NCBI RefSeq assembly: GCF_000953825.1
Contig: NZ_BBUL01000094.1
Span: forward strand, 1 to 64,000
DNA: 64,000 nt
Reading direction: 5' to 3'
Origin: Cellvibrio sp. OA-2007
GTDB taxonomy: Bacteria > Pseudomonadota > Gammaproteobacteria > Pseudomonadales > Cellvibrionaceae
The notes under the pieces are model-generated. The model saw nothing but the letters and a program-made list of their open reading frames with translations. It was not told the DNA's origin and made no database searches. Numbering within the stretch: the stretch's first letter is position 1; every line of letters begins with the position of its first letter. Made by a program: the position numbers and the translations under genes. Positions 25,461 to 35,435 of the stretch are shown one piece after another.

Positions 25461-26051
25461 TTAAGCATTAGAAAATAGTTTTTTAAACAACTCAACGTCA
25501 GGTGGGCCACGATGAATGTGAAAGGGATGTTCGCTTGAATCAGGCTCTGCGCACCACCAACAACTTTCCCCCTGACTGGATTCAAGCGTATTGAGTGCGG
25601 CTAAAACAATTGAAGCAGGCACTTCAGATCCAACATGCTCAACAAGAAAAGCACATATCGAATCCAGCAAAAAACTTTCTTGTAGTAAAATAGGAAGCTC
25701 ATTCGCTAGCGAAGGCAGGTATGACACAGAATCAACACAGCTCAAGGTTTCCCCGCGTAAAATAGCAACAAAAGGAAAATACCTTCCTACAGAATCAACA
25801 CTCGGCATAACCGCACCGTATAGATATTCTTCCCCCCAGACTCCGGGGCAAATGACAAAACTCCAGACCGGTGCAGTTAAATAACTATTCAACCAATCTT
25901 GATGGTCGGAAAATAAGCCAACCATGCCTGCGCTAAACCAATTATCAAAATACTGCACATAACTGTAGGGCATATCCCGCGATACAAAATCACCAGAACT
26001 GGGAATTTTCCCATAAAAACCACAATTGAACGGAGATGACGCATCACTCAT
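25461..26051 (-). CDS. tagF: T6SS accessory protein TagF (ImpM)
   Basis: A 196-residue TagF/ImpM-domain protein. Family marks are the start GFYGKIPSSGDFVSRDMP, the middle APVWSFVICPG and YGAVMPSVDSVGRYFPF. TagF blocks T6SS activity in the cytoplasm by a route parallel to the PpkA-PppA-Fha pathway, by sequestering Fha. Here it stands alone, not fused to a PP2C phosphatase as in some species. It is the last gene of the leftward arm, one base after the tssM stop. Confidence 0.93.
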   Translation of the reverse strand: MSDASSPFNCGFYGKIPSSGDFVSRDMPYSYVQYFDNWFSAGMVGLFSDHQDWLNSYLTAPVWSFVICPGVWGEEYLYGAVMPSVDSVGRYFPFVAILRGETLSCVDSVSYLPSLANELPILLQESFLLDSICAFLVEHVGSEVPASIVLAALNTLESSQGESCWWCAEPDSSEHPFHIHRGPPDVELFKKLFSNA

Positions 26052-26052
26052 A

Positions 26053-29000
26053 CTAATTTAATCGCACAGGACACGAAAAATCGCTTAACTCAGCCAAATA
26101 AAATGGATTGTTAACGCTACTAGAAGTAATTTCAAGCACCACTTTATATCCTTGAATAAACAAGGTGGAAATAAACTTTTCCGGTTGTAAACGACGCCGA
26201 TCCCCCGAATCAAACAAACGCATCAATGCCCAAGGGCCATTTACGACCAAAGACTTTCGATTGGCTTCTGCGCTACTCAATTCGATTCGTATCTGATTGC
26301 TGCCCAATGGGCCAGGCCAAGAAACAGCTCGTGGAATTTGTGGCCCATGAGCATATTGAAATAACTGCCCATCGAAATCGAGGGAAAGCTGGCTAATCGC
26401 CGCGTCCATTTCCAGCACCTTGAACTCAAAATTTAATGCAGGCATGGAGGCACCGGAAGCAAAAAACACATCGCGAATTTTTGCCGCTTGCTGAAATGAT
26501 TTAATCGGCAACTGTCCATTATTGGCTTGCCGTAGAGCCCATACTCTACCACTAACATCAGTGATCGATTTTAAATGTGTATTAAAAAAACTATCCATCA
26601 ATCCGCCAGGTGAAAATAGTTTTGAAAAATCAGCATAGGTAGCATCACGGTTAGAATTGCGATCAAAAGGATAACGCCCCCGTATAGCAACGCGACAGAA
26701 CTCACCCACCGAACTTTCCAACTCGGCACTTAAGGCTCCCCTAATCCCTCCATCAGCCTGCCTTCGACCTTCATCGGTCAATCCTTCCAGAACCGTGCGT
26801 ATAGGGACAGGATAACGTACGGCCTCTGCACGGATTTTTGCAACTGTGTGTTGTTGATCCAACGCCCTTACGCCACTGCGGATAGAAAAATCAATATTAG
26901 AAAGATTAACATATACATCATTAAATAATTTCAGCAGTGCATTTACTTCGGCCTCTTTGTTAGCACCAAGACTAAACTCTATTAACTCTTTGAAACGAGC
27001 ACCGACTATTTCTTCGAACTCATCATCCATTAACGTCGTCAGAGATAACCCCTCAACATGACTATTCAAACCTGAAACTCTAGCAGTGACACGTTTCGCC
27101 AACTTATCAACCACCTCACTGGATTGCTCAGGCAAACCCTCTGAAAGATTTAGCTCCCGCGCAGCCGCGTTTAATAATTTAATTAACGGCGAGTCCGCAG
27201 AAGATAAAATACGTGCGATATCGATAGATTCAGACATGGAGCGAGTATCAGCTAGACGCAGATCGCCAAGATAATTATCCCAAACTGTCGCATACTCCTG
27301 CAAATACAAGCGATTTATTGCTCGCTCTGTATCCGTTTTATTTAAATCATCCATACCTTTTAAACCAGCAGATGAAAAAGAGTCCAGCACCCAAGACTCT
27401 TCTTTAGCAATTCCTGCAAGCTCAGCATCTAACGCTGGCAAAAACACTTCGCGATAGCCCGCTCGAGTAAAAAATCCAGGAATACCATCGCTTAATAGCT
27501 TCCCACTGCTACGCTGAAATACGAAATTGCCTTTTGCACCGCCACCACTTAGAAAAGAAAAATCAGTCATGTTATTTTTCATTAAGCGAGCCTTAATCGT
27601 TTGATAAGCTCGTTCAGCGAAAGAAAAACCACTAAGTGCTCTACGCTTTTCTTGAACCAATGTTTCATTTAATGCAAACGGAGAAATCAGCTCTTGCTGA
27701 GAAAACAAATTGCGCAGATGAAATAACATAGCCGCTTGTTGCTCACGAGAAATATCCTGAGAAAAACGCTGCTTGAAATCTGCCTGAACAAATTCCAGCA
27801 ACTGCTTACCATTATAATGCTCCGACTGATTAAGCATTAAATAAGCTTTCAATGCTTGGTAAGTAGAGTCCAAGTCACGCCCTGTTGAGGCATTAAGCAA
27901 CTGCTCCAATCGTTGCGCCACCACAGGCAGCAATTTACTTCGCAAAGCGCGTTCATAGATATACTGAGTTGCAGTATCAATTTTCAATCCTTGATACAAA
28001 CCAAACGTCATTTCAAGTGGCGGACTGTCTGCGAGAAAGTCATCCCCAGCTGCTATACAACATAGCTCGTTAAGCGAGGGAAGATATCGAACAAAATCAA
28101 CCACACCGGAACTGGATAAGCCTATGAATTCTGTAGCTGCAGCTTTGTTTTTTGCTTCGACATCCTGTAAATAATCAATATTTTTATAATAACTTCCCGC
28201 CAAAAAAACAGAAAAGGTTACAAACATAAGCAGAATTAAACTGTGTGCCCCCAGCCCAAACCATAATTCCTTTTTTTCCTCCAGTCGATTTTTACCCGCC
28301 AAATGTGCCTCAGGAAAAATAACCTTGGTAATCAGATCTTTTAAGAAAAAACTGCGCCCACCAACACCTTTCTTATTAATGTTTATACTCGAACTAACAC
28401 CGAAGCGGCGACCTAGCGCGCTCAACACCCGATCAAAAGGTGTTCCTTCTTGAGTACCGCTAGTAAAATAAACACCTCGCACTAAAGCCCCAGAGCAATC
28501 GCCACCCAAGAAAATCTTATCTACCATGTCGCTTATTAATGGAAGGCAATTAGAAAAATTTTGTGGGAACGCATAAGCTTGGGCTCGACGCGAAACATCC
28601 GTCTCACGTAACATAATATCCGGCACTCCATCGAATAAGCGCCGGGCAATCAGACCCAATTTCTTACGAATTAACTCATTCACCCCGCTCTCAGCAGACC
28701 CATGATTAGTCTGAAAGGGGAAAGTAAATCCCAATACCTGCTCACGCTCCTCTTTAGAAAAATCAGCAAAATAGTCGCCAAAACCACCTAGAAGATCCGC
28801 TTTGGTGATCAGAATATAGACAGGGAAACTAATGCCTAGTGATTTCCCTAGCTCATTCAAGCGCGCCTTAATAATGGCCGCGTGCCTATCGCGCGACTGT
28901 TCGCCACCAGCCAAAAGATCACTCATTGCAATGGTTAACACCGCACCGTTTAAAGGTTGTCTTGGTCGGAATTTTTTCAACAACGCTAAAAATCCAAGCC

Positions 29001-29619
29001 ACTCATCTTTATCATTTTCACTGTGGCTTTCATGTGTAATATAACGACCTGCTGTATCGATAAACACGGCATCATCAGTGAACCACCAGTCACAATTACG
29101 CGTGCCTCCGACTCCCTTTAAAGGCTCTCGCCCAACAACTTCGGCCAACGGAAACTGCAACCCACTATTGATTAACGCTGTGGTTTTTCCTGAACCTGGG
29201 GCGCCAATAAAGACATACCAAGGAAACTGGTAAACAAATTTTTTCCGTAAGCCAGAGAAAAAACCGTTACGAGCCTCGTTAGTGGTAATTTTTAAGTGCC
29301 CCATAGCATTGGCAAAATTATGACTCAACTCATCTAATGCAGGCGCATTTTGCGATTCAGACAATCCCTTACCGGCCAAGGCATCAATAAACTTGTCATT
29401 AATTCTATGTACGCGCCAAACAGAAACTAATTTTTTAATTAAAAAATAAGCAAGCAATAGCGAAATCAGCAAAATCCGATGACTAATGGCCTCCAATGGC
29501 CGCCATTCTGCAAACGCAAACAATGGGCCGACAAACCAGATGGCACAGATAAGCGAGATTATTGCAATTAGCTTCCACAACACAGGGTGAGATAAAAAGT
29601 GAATAATTTTACGAATCAC
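26053..29619 (-). CDS. tssM: T6SS inner-membrane ring protein TssM (IcmF)
   Basis: A 1188-residue IcmF-type protein. Two N-terminal transmembrane helices lie within residues 10-65; an ATP-binding Walker A (GAPGSGKTTA) near 140 shows it is an NTPase-type TssM; a third membrane helix (LILLMFVTFSVFLAG) lies near 450. A large periplasmic part follows, ending in the C-terminal beta domain that binds TssJ (SWPGPLGSNQIRIELSS). With TssL and TssJ it forms the trans-envelope complex. The gene follows tssL by 15 bases. Confidence 0.97.
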   Translation of the reverse strand: MIRKIIHFLSHPVLWKLIAIISLICAIWFVGPLFAFAEWRPLEAISHRILLISLLLAYFLIKKLVSVWRVHRINDKFIDALAGKGLSESQNAPALDELSHNFANAMGHLKITTNEARNGFFSGLRKKFVYQFPWYVFIGAPGSGKTTALINSGLQFPLAEVVGREPLKGVGGTRNCDWWFTDDAVFIDTAGRYITHESHSENDKDEWLGFLALLKKFRPRQPLNGAVLTIAMSDLLAGGEQSRDRHAAIIKARLNELGKSLGISFPVYILITKADLLGGFGDYFADFSKEEREQVLGFTFPFQTNHGSAESGVNELIRKKLGLIARRLFDGVPDIMLRETDVSRRAQAYAFPQNFSNCLPLISDMVDKIFLGGDCSGALVRGVYFTSGTQEGTPFDRVLSALGRRFGVSSSININKKGVGGRSFFLKDLITKVIFPEAHLAGKNRLEEKKELWFGLGAHSLILLMFVTFSVFLAGSYYKNIDYLQDVEAKNKAAATEFIGLSSSGVVDFVRYLPSLNELCCIAAGDDFLADSPPLEMTFGLYQGLKIDTATQYIYERALRSKLLPVVAQRLEQLLNASTGRDLDSTYQALKAYLMLNQSEHYNGKQLLEFVQADFKQRFSQDISREQQAAMLFHLRNLFSQQELISPFALNETLVQEKRRALSGFSFAERAYQTIKARLMKNNMTDFSFLSGGGAKGNFVFQRSSGKLLSDGIPGFFTRAGYREVFLPALDAELAGIAKEESWVLDSFSSAGLKGMDDLNKTDTERAINRLYLQEYATVWDNYLGDLRLADTRSMSESIDIARILSSADSPLIKLLNAAARELNLSEGLPEQSSEVVDKLAKRVTARVSGLNSHVEGLSLTTLMDDEFEEIVGARFKELIEFSLGANKEAEVNALLKLFNDVYVNLSNIDFSIRSGVRALDQQHTVAKIRAEAVRYPVPIRTVLEGLTDEGRRQADGGIRGALSAELESSVGEFCRVAIRGRYPFDRNSNRDATYADFSKLFSPGGLMDSFFNTHLKSITDVSGRVWALRQANNGQLPIKSFQQAAKIRDVFFASGASMPALNFEFKVLEMDAAISQLSLDFDGQLFQYAHGPQIPRAVSWPGPLGSNQIRIELSSAEANRKSLVVNGPWALMRLFDSGDRRRLQPEKFISTLFIQGYKVVLEITSSSVNNPFYLAELSDFSCPVRLN

Positions 29620-29634
29620 GAGAACAACTTCCTT

Positions 29635-30915
29635 TTAGTATTTTGTAGATGCAAGCAATATTTTTACTTCAACCCGACGATTCAGTGATCGCCCCTCTTT
29701 TGTATTGTTTTCAGCAAGAGGTTCAGCATCACCCAATCCTCTTACTTCAATTAGGCGATGCCCCAAAAGGCTTATCTGTAACTGCCTCGCAACACTCCCT
29801 GCACGGTCCACCGATAAATGCCAATTAGACGGAAATCGTGCAGTGCGAATAGGAACATTATCCGTATGACCAGAAATCACAGCGCCCTTTCCATAACGGT
29901 TAACAGCATCAGCAATTTTATTAATCACCTCCAAATAACTTGTATTGATGGCAGCGCTGCCAGACTCAAATAGACCATCCCCCATAAGAGTAACCACCGC
30001 GACGCCCGCAGATTCACGTACGGTCACCAACCTCAGCTTAACCTCCTCCTGAAGCATTAGTGATACTGGATTGTCAGGCTGAGCGACTGGCGAGGCAACT
30101 ACTTTAGGTATAGGCAAGGCAACAATTTGAGCAAATACGAAGTCAGAATAAACCGATAACTTAAGTGCAAAATAGACAAACAAAACCGCGCCCACAATCA
30201 CACCAAATAGCGCTGACACCCACACCGGCAACAATGTCCATATAGCGGTACGCGGTTTTGCATACCCCATCCAGTGAGAAGATAACGCTTTAATTTTTTC
30301 ACCCTTAAGGTTGGCAAGCATATCCGCTAATCGCAGGCGTAATAACTCCAACTGGGATTGGCCGTTGGGTACTATTTTATATCGCCCTTCAAAGCCGAGA
30401 GAGATGCAAAAAAACATTAGCTCGATAAGATCGCGATGCAATGCAGGTGTCTGCGATACCTTAGCCAAAATTTGGAAGAACTTTTCCCCTCCCCAAGTCT
30501 CATTGTGAAACGTTACCAACAGACTGTAGCGAGGCCAAACACCTCCTCCCCCCCAAGGAGTTTGAGCAGCTGTTTCATCAATCACAGTGCATAAACAATA
30601 CCGCGCGGCAGTAATATGTTCAGGCGATATAGCTTCAGCTTTTGCTCTCGCCTCAAATTTTTTAATTTCTTCAATTAAGTAATTACGCAGCAGGGAGGGG
30701 TCAGGATTGTGCACCAAAGTGCGAACCTGATAGATCATATTTAAAATCGGATTAGCAACCGCCAAAAGCGGATTACTCCCAGAAAAAACCTCATCCGACT
30801 CATTAGAAAATGAATTGGATATAGGCACCTCAGTTGTGGCCTTCGCTCTCCCTCCGGGATTTGGAACCACAAAGGTTCTGGACGTGCTTACTCCGAATGA
30901 ATCAATATCGAGCAT
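29635..30915 (-). CDS. tssL: T6SS protein TssL (DotU) with C-terminal OmpA domain
   Basis: A 426-residue evolved TssL. The cytosolic DotU domain (NPLLAVANPILNMIYQVRTL, EIKKFEARAKAE, CTVIDETAAQTPWG) occupies about residues 50-225, one membrane helix lies near 235-255, and an OmpA/MotB peptidoglycan-binding domain lies at the end (VISGHTDNVPIRTARFPSNW, GLGDAEPLAENNTKEGRSLN). It anchors the T6SS membrane complex to the cell wall. It sits between tssK and tssM. Confidence 0.97.
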   Translation of the reverse strand: MLDIDSFGVSTSRTFVVPNPGGRAKATTEVPISNSFSNESDEVFSGSNPLLAVANPILNMIYQVRTLVHNPDPSLLRNYLIEEIKKFEARAKAEAISPEHITAARYCLCTVIDETAAQTPWGGGGVWPRYSLLVTFHNETWGGEKFFQILAKVSQTPALHRDLIELMFFCISLGFEGRYKIVPNGQSQLELLRLRLADMLANLKGEKIKALSSHWMGYAKPRTAIWTLLPVWVSALFGVIVGAVLFVYFALKLSVYSDFVFAQIVALPIPKVVASPVAQPDNPVSLMLQEEVKLRLVTVRESAGVAVVTLMGDGLFESGSAAINTSYLEVINKIADAVNRYGKGAVISGHTDNVPIRTARFPSNWHLSVDRAGSVARQLQISLLGHRLIEVRGLGDAEPLAENNTKEGRSLNRRVEVKILLASTKY

Positions 30916-30938
30916 AATAGTTCCCTATAATCGTTAGA

Positions 30939-32273
30939 TTATCTACGTATTGCCCAGCATTGCATTTGTAAATCGGGAAAATCACCCGCCACATGCATAG
31001 CAATAGTACCTGTGGCCTTAAATGCGGCCCACATATCCGAACTAGCATCCAATTCAAAATAGTGCGTCCCTGTATGATAGGGAATTTGACGTGGCGCTAT
31101 AGGAAGCGCACTCAATAAAATACCCGGCAACTGCAAATTGACCAAATCTCGAATTTTATCAACTGACCCAATTTTTATTTGCTTAGGAAAACTTTGTTTC
31201 AGTACATCAGGAGGAACGCTTGCGTGAACAGCTAAAACAAACTGACAGGAAGTAAATAGATCACGATCAACTACCTGACCAATACGAACACCATAGTTTT
31301 TTTCTACCAGCTGAATTTCAATCGCATTTTGTTCCAACACAGTAGACAAATAACGCCTTAGTATTTGCACCAAAGGAACAAAAGATTTATCTAGATCATC
31401 ATGAAAATATAGTGGTAAATCACCAGTGCGTTTGTTATCACTTGCAAAGGTCGCTAACTCACCACAAAGCGCAATCAACATTTTATAAGCCTCTTCAGGG
31501 GTTCCACCCTGACTTTGCAATAAATGTGTTAATTGAGGCTCACTGCGATTCAGTAATTGCAACATCAAGAACTCACCCACCTCGGAAACACCGCCTCTGC
31601 CAGGCTGACTAATACGTGTACTCAATACATCAGCGCGTTGCTTTACCAAGCCAAGCACTTCGTTTAACAAGGATGTCAAACCGCTTGATGCGGAGCTAGA
31701 AATTAAGGTAGGAATATATTGATGATCTAATAACAACTGCCGATCAGTGCGTCTATCTAAAATTCGTACAAGCCCCAAAGCGACCCAGGAGTCTGTCAAT
31801 TCGGATTGCAACAATAACCTTAAGCGAGGCTTAGCCAATTGCAATTCTGCCGCTTCGCCACCCACAGAATTGATGTCGTCTGTTAAAACATCCTCTACTG
31901 AATAACGAGCTAGCCCTGCTTCATCCGCATCAAAGGCAACCAATTCAGTTTGATTATTGTGTATGGGTAAAGCGAGATAAATAACTTGATCCGCTACACC
32001 ATCTTTTACCGTAAGCGGCTTAGGTGCATCACTAACAGAAGAAAAACTAAACGGCGTACCATCTGGAAATACACCTTCAGCCTCTAAAATCGCAATAACA
32101 CCAAGAGTCAGAGACGATGTATCTAACTGCAGTCGCCTAAACCCCCAAAAATAATGTGCAGGCGCTTGCGCTCGCTGATGGCGCATCACCTCCATATATC
32201 GTTCTTGCTGCTGAAAATGTTGTGGTCGTAAAAACATTCCCTCAGACCAAACAACCTTTTTATAAGTATCCAT
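30939..32273 (-). CDS. tssK: T6SS baseplate protein TssK
   Basis: A 444-residue protein from ATG 32273 (MDTYKKVVWSEGMFLRPQHF), the family's usual start. An ATG at 32291 that shares a base with the tssJ stop codon is also possible. TssK trimers link the baseplate wedges to the membrane complex. The motif VVWSEGMFLRPQHFQQQERY and the C-terminal PYHTGTHYFELD are typical. The arm order tssJ-tssK-tssL-tssM supports the call. Confidence 0.96.
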   Translation of the reverse strand: MDTYKKVVWSEGMFLRPQHFQQQERYMEVMRHQRAQAPAHYFWGFRRLQLDTSSLTLGVIAILEAEGVFPDGTPFSFSSVSDAPKPLTVKDGVADQVIYLALPIHNNQTELVAFDADEAGLARYSVEDVLTDDINSVGGEAAELQLAKPRLRLLLQSELTDSWVALGLVRILDRRTDRQLLLDHQYIPTLISSSASSGLTSLLNEVLGLVKQRADVLSTRISQPGRGGVSEVGEFLMLQLLNRSEPQLTHLLQSQGGTPEEAYKMLIALCGELATFASDNKRTGDLPLYFHDDLDKSFVPLVQILRRYLSTVLEQNAIEIQLVEKNYGVRIGQVVDRDLFTSCQFVLAVHASVPPDVLKQSFPKQIKIGSVDKIRDLVNLQLPGILLSALPIAPRQIPYHTGTHYFELDASSDMWAAFKATGTIAMHVAGDFPDLQMQCWAIRR

Positions 32274-32290
32274 AAAAACAAAAACTCCCA

Positions 32291-32821
32291 TTAATGTTTT
32301 GTAGGCAGAGGCTCTAAGTGAATACTATTCCTTTTGAGCAACACCTTATGAGAATAAACAACGGTCCCATTGAACTTGGAAAAAAAACCTTCCGTTGATC
32401 GTGGATAGTCGTATACAAGCTGCCAAGTACTACTATCAATAACTCTATACCCAGCTACAATGCCAAAGGCACCTTCACCCTCGGCAATGACATAATTAAG
32501 ATCAATAGTTTGACCTGGCTGAACCGTAATAAAGTTGATTTCAGTAAGATCTTGACCCAGTATGGATTTACCATTTTCAATCAGCGAAACATAGTCTGCC
32601 TTTTTAAACGAGGAAGAATTTTTTAGTTGGTAAATAATTAGTGCTAGCGGTGAAGCACGGCCATTAATATCAGGATTTAAATCGGACGAAGCAACCAGCG
32701 TTAACGATATTTTATTTTTTTTAGCTGTGGGACTAGAACAGGAAACAATCACCAAAAGTGATGTTAAAAGAACACATTTTATAAACAGTGCAAAATGGAA
32801 ATTACGCTTATTGCAAAGCAT
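32291..32821 (-). CDS. tssJ: T6SS outer-membrane lipoprotein TssJ
   Basis: Read from ATG 32821 (MLCNKRNFHFALF), giving 176 residues; an ATG at 32872 would add 17 residues before the signal peptide. A lipobox (LLVIVSC) places the acylated cysteine just after the hydrophobic core. The mature domain is a transthyretin-like fold with ASDLNPDINGRASPLALIIYQLK and FITVQPGQTIDLNYVI, as in TssJ/VasD. It holds the T6SS membrane complex at the outer membrane and binds TssM. Confidence 0.92.
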   Translation of the reverse strand: MLCNKRNFHFALFIKCVLLTSLLVIVSCSSPTAKKNKISLTLVASSDLNPDINGRASPLALIIYQLKNSSSFKKADYVSLIENGKSILGQDLTEINFITVQPGQTIDLNYVIAEGEGAFGIVAGYRVIDSSTWQLVYDYPRSTEGFFSKFNGTVVYSHKVLLKRNSIHLEPLPTKH

Positions 32822-32873
32822 AACTACTTTATTCTTGAAAATCGTAATTACGCTATAGCTTATCGCTGCCATG

Positions 32874-33701
32874 TCAAACTATATCCATATGGAGTTTGGA
32901 AATATCACCAGATCCCAAGCTGAGCGTTATATCGTTTGGACTGCCAACCCAGACCGCCAAAGCACTATAATTGTCTTGCGTCGCAGAGTTTCTATCTAGC
33001 ACCAATTGTTCCATTCTAATTAACCACTCTTGAGCGGAACCAGCCAACCCCAAGGAAGACACCATTGCATCAGCATCTACCCCTTCCCAAAAACCATCTG
33101 AACACAATAAAAACGCATCACCTTCATTGAGAGAAAATGGTTCGTCGAGCGATTCAAAGTAAACCTCTTCGCCGGTACCTAAAGCTGCATAGAGAATATT
33201 TCGTGCAATACTACCTTGAACCAAACTCTCACTCATCGCAGGGGAATCAATAAAGCGTTGTTGCAAACTATGATCTTTAGTTAAAAGCGTGCAGCTACGT
33301 CGCCTTATCAAATAAATACGTGTATCACCTAGATGAATCCACTGCGCCAAACCTGCATCATCATTTAAAAAGAGACAAGCAACAGTAGTGCTCATTTTTT
33401 TTAATTGATTGGCTAGGGTTTGACCATAACGAATAGCGGAATCAGCCTGATGTAGCAATTGATCCACATGATTTTTTTTAATGCTAGGTTGAGCTGAAAA
33501 TCCCATTAAAAATGTTTTTACCGCTGTTTCCGATGCCACATCACCACCTCCGTGGCCACCTGCGCCATCAGCCACAACAAAACAAGCTCCGTCTTCTGAC
33601 ATCCAATAACCACAAGCATCTTCGTTATAGTCCCGAGCGCCCTGCCGAGAAAGAGTGGCGAACTCTATTCTCATGCCTGATGTTGCTAAATAAGAACTCA
33701 T
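32874..33701 (-). CDS. pppA: PP2C-type serine/threonine phosphatase of the T6SS (PppA)
   Basis: A 275-residue PPM/PP2C phosphatase. Metal-binding motifs are RDYNEDACGY, VVADGAGGHGGGDVAS near residue 42, GDTRIYLIRR and LLCSDGFWEGVD, with DNYSALAVW near the end. In this pathway PppA removes the phosphate that PpkA places on Fha and so turns the T6SS off. It overlaps the end of fha by four bases (ATGA type), which indicates coupled translation of the two opposing partners. Confidence 0.95.
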   Translation of the reverse strand: MSSYLATSGMRIEFATLSRQGARDYNEDACGYWMSEDGACFVVADGAGGHGGGDVASETAVKTFLMGFSAQPSIKKNHVDQLLHQADSAIRYGQTLANQLKKMSTTVACLFLNDDAGLAQWIHLGDTRIYLIRRRSCTLLTKDHSLQQRFIDSPAMSESLVQGSIARNILYAALGTGEEVYFESLDEPFSLNEGDAFLLCSDGFWEGVDADAMVSSLGLAGSAQEWLIRMEQLVLDRNSATQDNYSALAVWVGSPNDITLSLGSGDISKLHMDIV

Positions 33702-35161
33702 GCACGCTCCCGAGCTTCACACATTCTGTCTATTTCTTGCTCATAGGCTTGTGAAAATGCCTGCTGAAAACGTAATTCAAAATCTTCCTTAGCATTACCG
33801 GCCACGCCTGAGTAATGTGTTTCATACAATTCCCAAAGTTTGGATTTTTTTGACATCGGCAAGAATGAATCAATGAAATTTTTATTGACCATGTATTTGT
33901 GAATTTTTTCAGGACTAAAATCCTTTACAACATCATAAACAGCCGCTCTCGCACCAGACATCATTCCAATTTGATGGGCCAAAAGATCATCAAAAGCATC
34001 ATCAATAGCCTCCAACGAATGCATAAAACCGGGAACTCGTTCACCAAGTAGATGCACTAATGCTGAGTGAGCATCAGGTGCAAACTTCAATGGATTATTA
34101 CCAGAGGAAGCAATAATAGTTACGTCAGCGCGGATCTCATGCTTAATTTGTGCTCGCTCATGCATCATATTGACCACACCAGCAGTTAAATGAAGCAATA
34201 TCCCGCCTAACTTCTCAAAAAAATCCGCAGTCAATTCAGGTAGTTTATTTTGTTCTATTTGCAACCCGCGAGCTAAAGCATGGCGATGCTCATCGGACAA
34301 GCCAACACTTGGATTAGATGCTCCAACCGCAAATTTATTACCAGGTATCTGTTTTGCGCTGTGATCGTGAACTGGCACAAAAATATCAGACCCAGATTCC
34401 ATCTTTTTTGCGGATGATTGATAAACAGAGTCAATTGCACGAGCTAAACGAGGAGCTACAAATAAAGAGCCAATTTCACCCCCTTCATCAAGAGGATAAG
34501 TTTCCGAAGAACTCTCTGCGGCACCTGAAGTCAATAAAACCAAAGGATCAGACTCTTCCTTTTTCAGCAATTTGTCGTCTGAAACATCATCACTAGAATT
34601 AAGTAAACTTTCATGCAATCCCAATTCACTTAAATTATTGAGTAGTACATTATTATCACTTTCATCATTAATAGATTCTAATGACACATTACTAGGAATG
34701 ACATTTTCTAGAATTTTATCAGCTGAAAAAAAATCGAAGTCGTCAGGAATAATGCTTGTGGGACCTGGAAAATTGAAACTTGATTCCGCGGTCCCTATAA
34801 CAGACTCATTAACAGACGATGTTTTTACTGGCTCCAATTTTAGTATATATGCGCCAATCATCAGGGAATCTGTAAGACTAACAACAGCTGACAAACCAGG
34901 TTGCAATTCGGTGGCACCAATAAATATACCAGTCGAACTGCTTACATTATTAATAATTGCTGATGAGTCATCTCTATAAGCGAGATGCGCCTGAACACGA
35001 GAAATTAAACGGGAAGGATCCTCGAGCACAAGATGATTAGTAGAGCCCCTACCAATGGAAATACGCTCACCAGCACCAAAATCACAAAGCACACTGTCAT
35101 TGTTTATTGATGCACCATTATAAGAAATGGCCTTGACCATTAATCTTGAAGAGTACGACAT
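33698..35161 (-). CDS. fha1: T6SS FHA-domain protein (Fha1/TagH)
   Basis: A 487-residue protein from ATG 35161. An N-terminal FHA domain (residues about 10-100) carries ISIGRGSTNHLVLEDPSRLISR, which binds phosphothreonine. A long acidic, Ser/Asp-rich linker follows, then the TagH C-terminal domain (about residues 290-480) with FFEKLGGILLHLTAGVVNMM and KLWELYETHYSGVAGNAKEDFE. Phosphorylation by PpkA lets Fha promote assembly. First gene of the leftward arm, divergent from ppkA. Confidence 0.93.
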   Translation of the reverse strand: MSYSSRLMVKAISYNGASINNDSVLCDFGAGERISIGRGSTNHLVLEDPSRLISRVQAHLAYRDDSSAIINNVSSSTGIFIGATELQPGLSAVVSLTDSLMIGAYILKLEPVKTSSVNESVIGTAESSFNFPGPTSIIPDDFDFFSADKILENVIPSNVSLESINDESDNNVLLNNLSELGLHESLLNSSDDVSDDKLLKKEESDPLVLLTSGAAESSSETYPLDEGGEIGSLFVAPRLARAIDSVYQSSAKKMESGSDIFVPVHDHSAKQIPGNKFAVGASNPSVGLSDEHRHALARGLQIEQNKLPELTADFFEKLGGILLHLTAGVVNMMHERAQIKHEIRADVTIIASSGNNPLKFAPDAHSALVHLLGERVPGFMHSLEAIDDAFDDLLAHQIGMMSGARAAVYDVVKDFSPEKIHKYMVNKNFIDSFLPMSKKSKLWELYETHYSGVAGNAKEDFELRFQQAFSQAYEQEIDRMCEARERA

Positions 35162-35176
35162 GAAATCTATATCCAT

Positions 35177-35435
35177 ATAGTTGCAGAAAATATTTTCTGA
35201 AAGTAATTAACACACTATTGATAATGTTACTCATGGAAAGTGGCGCCATCATAGCGATATTTTTTTACATCACAAATCGAAAATGTAGATCTGCATCACA
35301 AAGATAAATTTGATTTGTAAATAGAATCGCCCCCTGTAAATTAAAGGGATGCAGTTACTAAACTTGCAAATTAATTTGTGAAGTACATCCCGCATTAACC
35401 AATAAACATATCTCACTACTTATAGCGGAATCTGC
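35177..35435. promoter_or_regulatory. Divergent control region of the two T6SS arms
   Basis: The 259 bases between fha1 and ppkA are AT-rich. TGGCGCCATCATAGC (35241-35255, plus strand) has the GG-N10-GC spacing of sigma-54 promoters, but only part of the consensus (TGGCAC-N5-TTGC). CATCACAAA occurs twice (35268-35276, 35294-35302), and CAAATTAATTTG (35367-35378) is a perfect 12-bp palindrome. These are candidates for regulator binding; none is proven. Confidence 0.4.
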
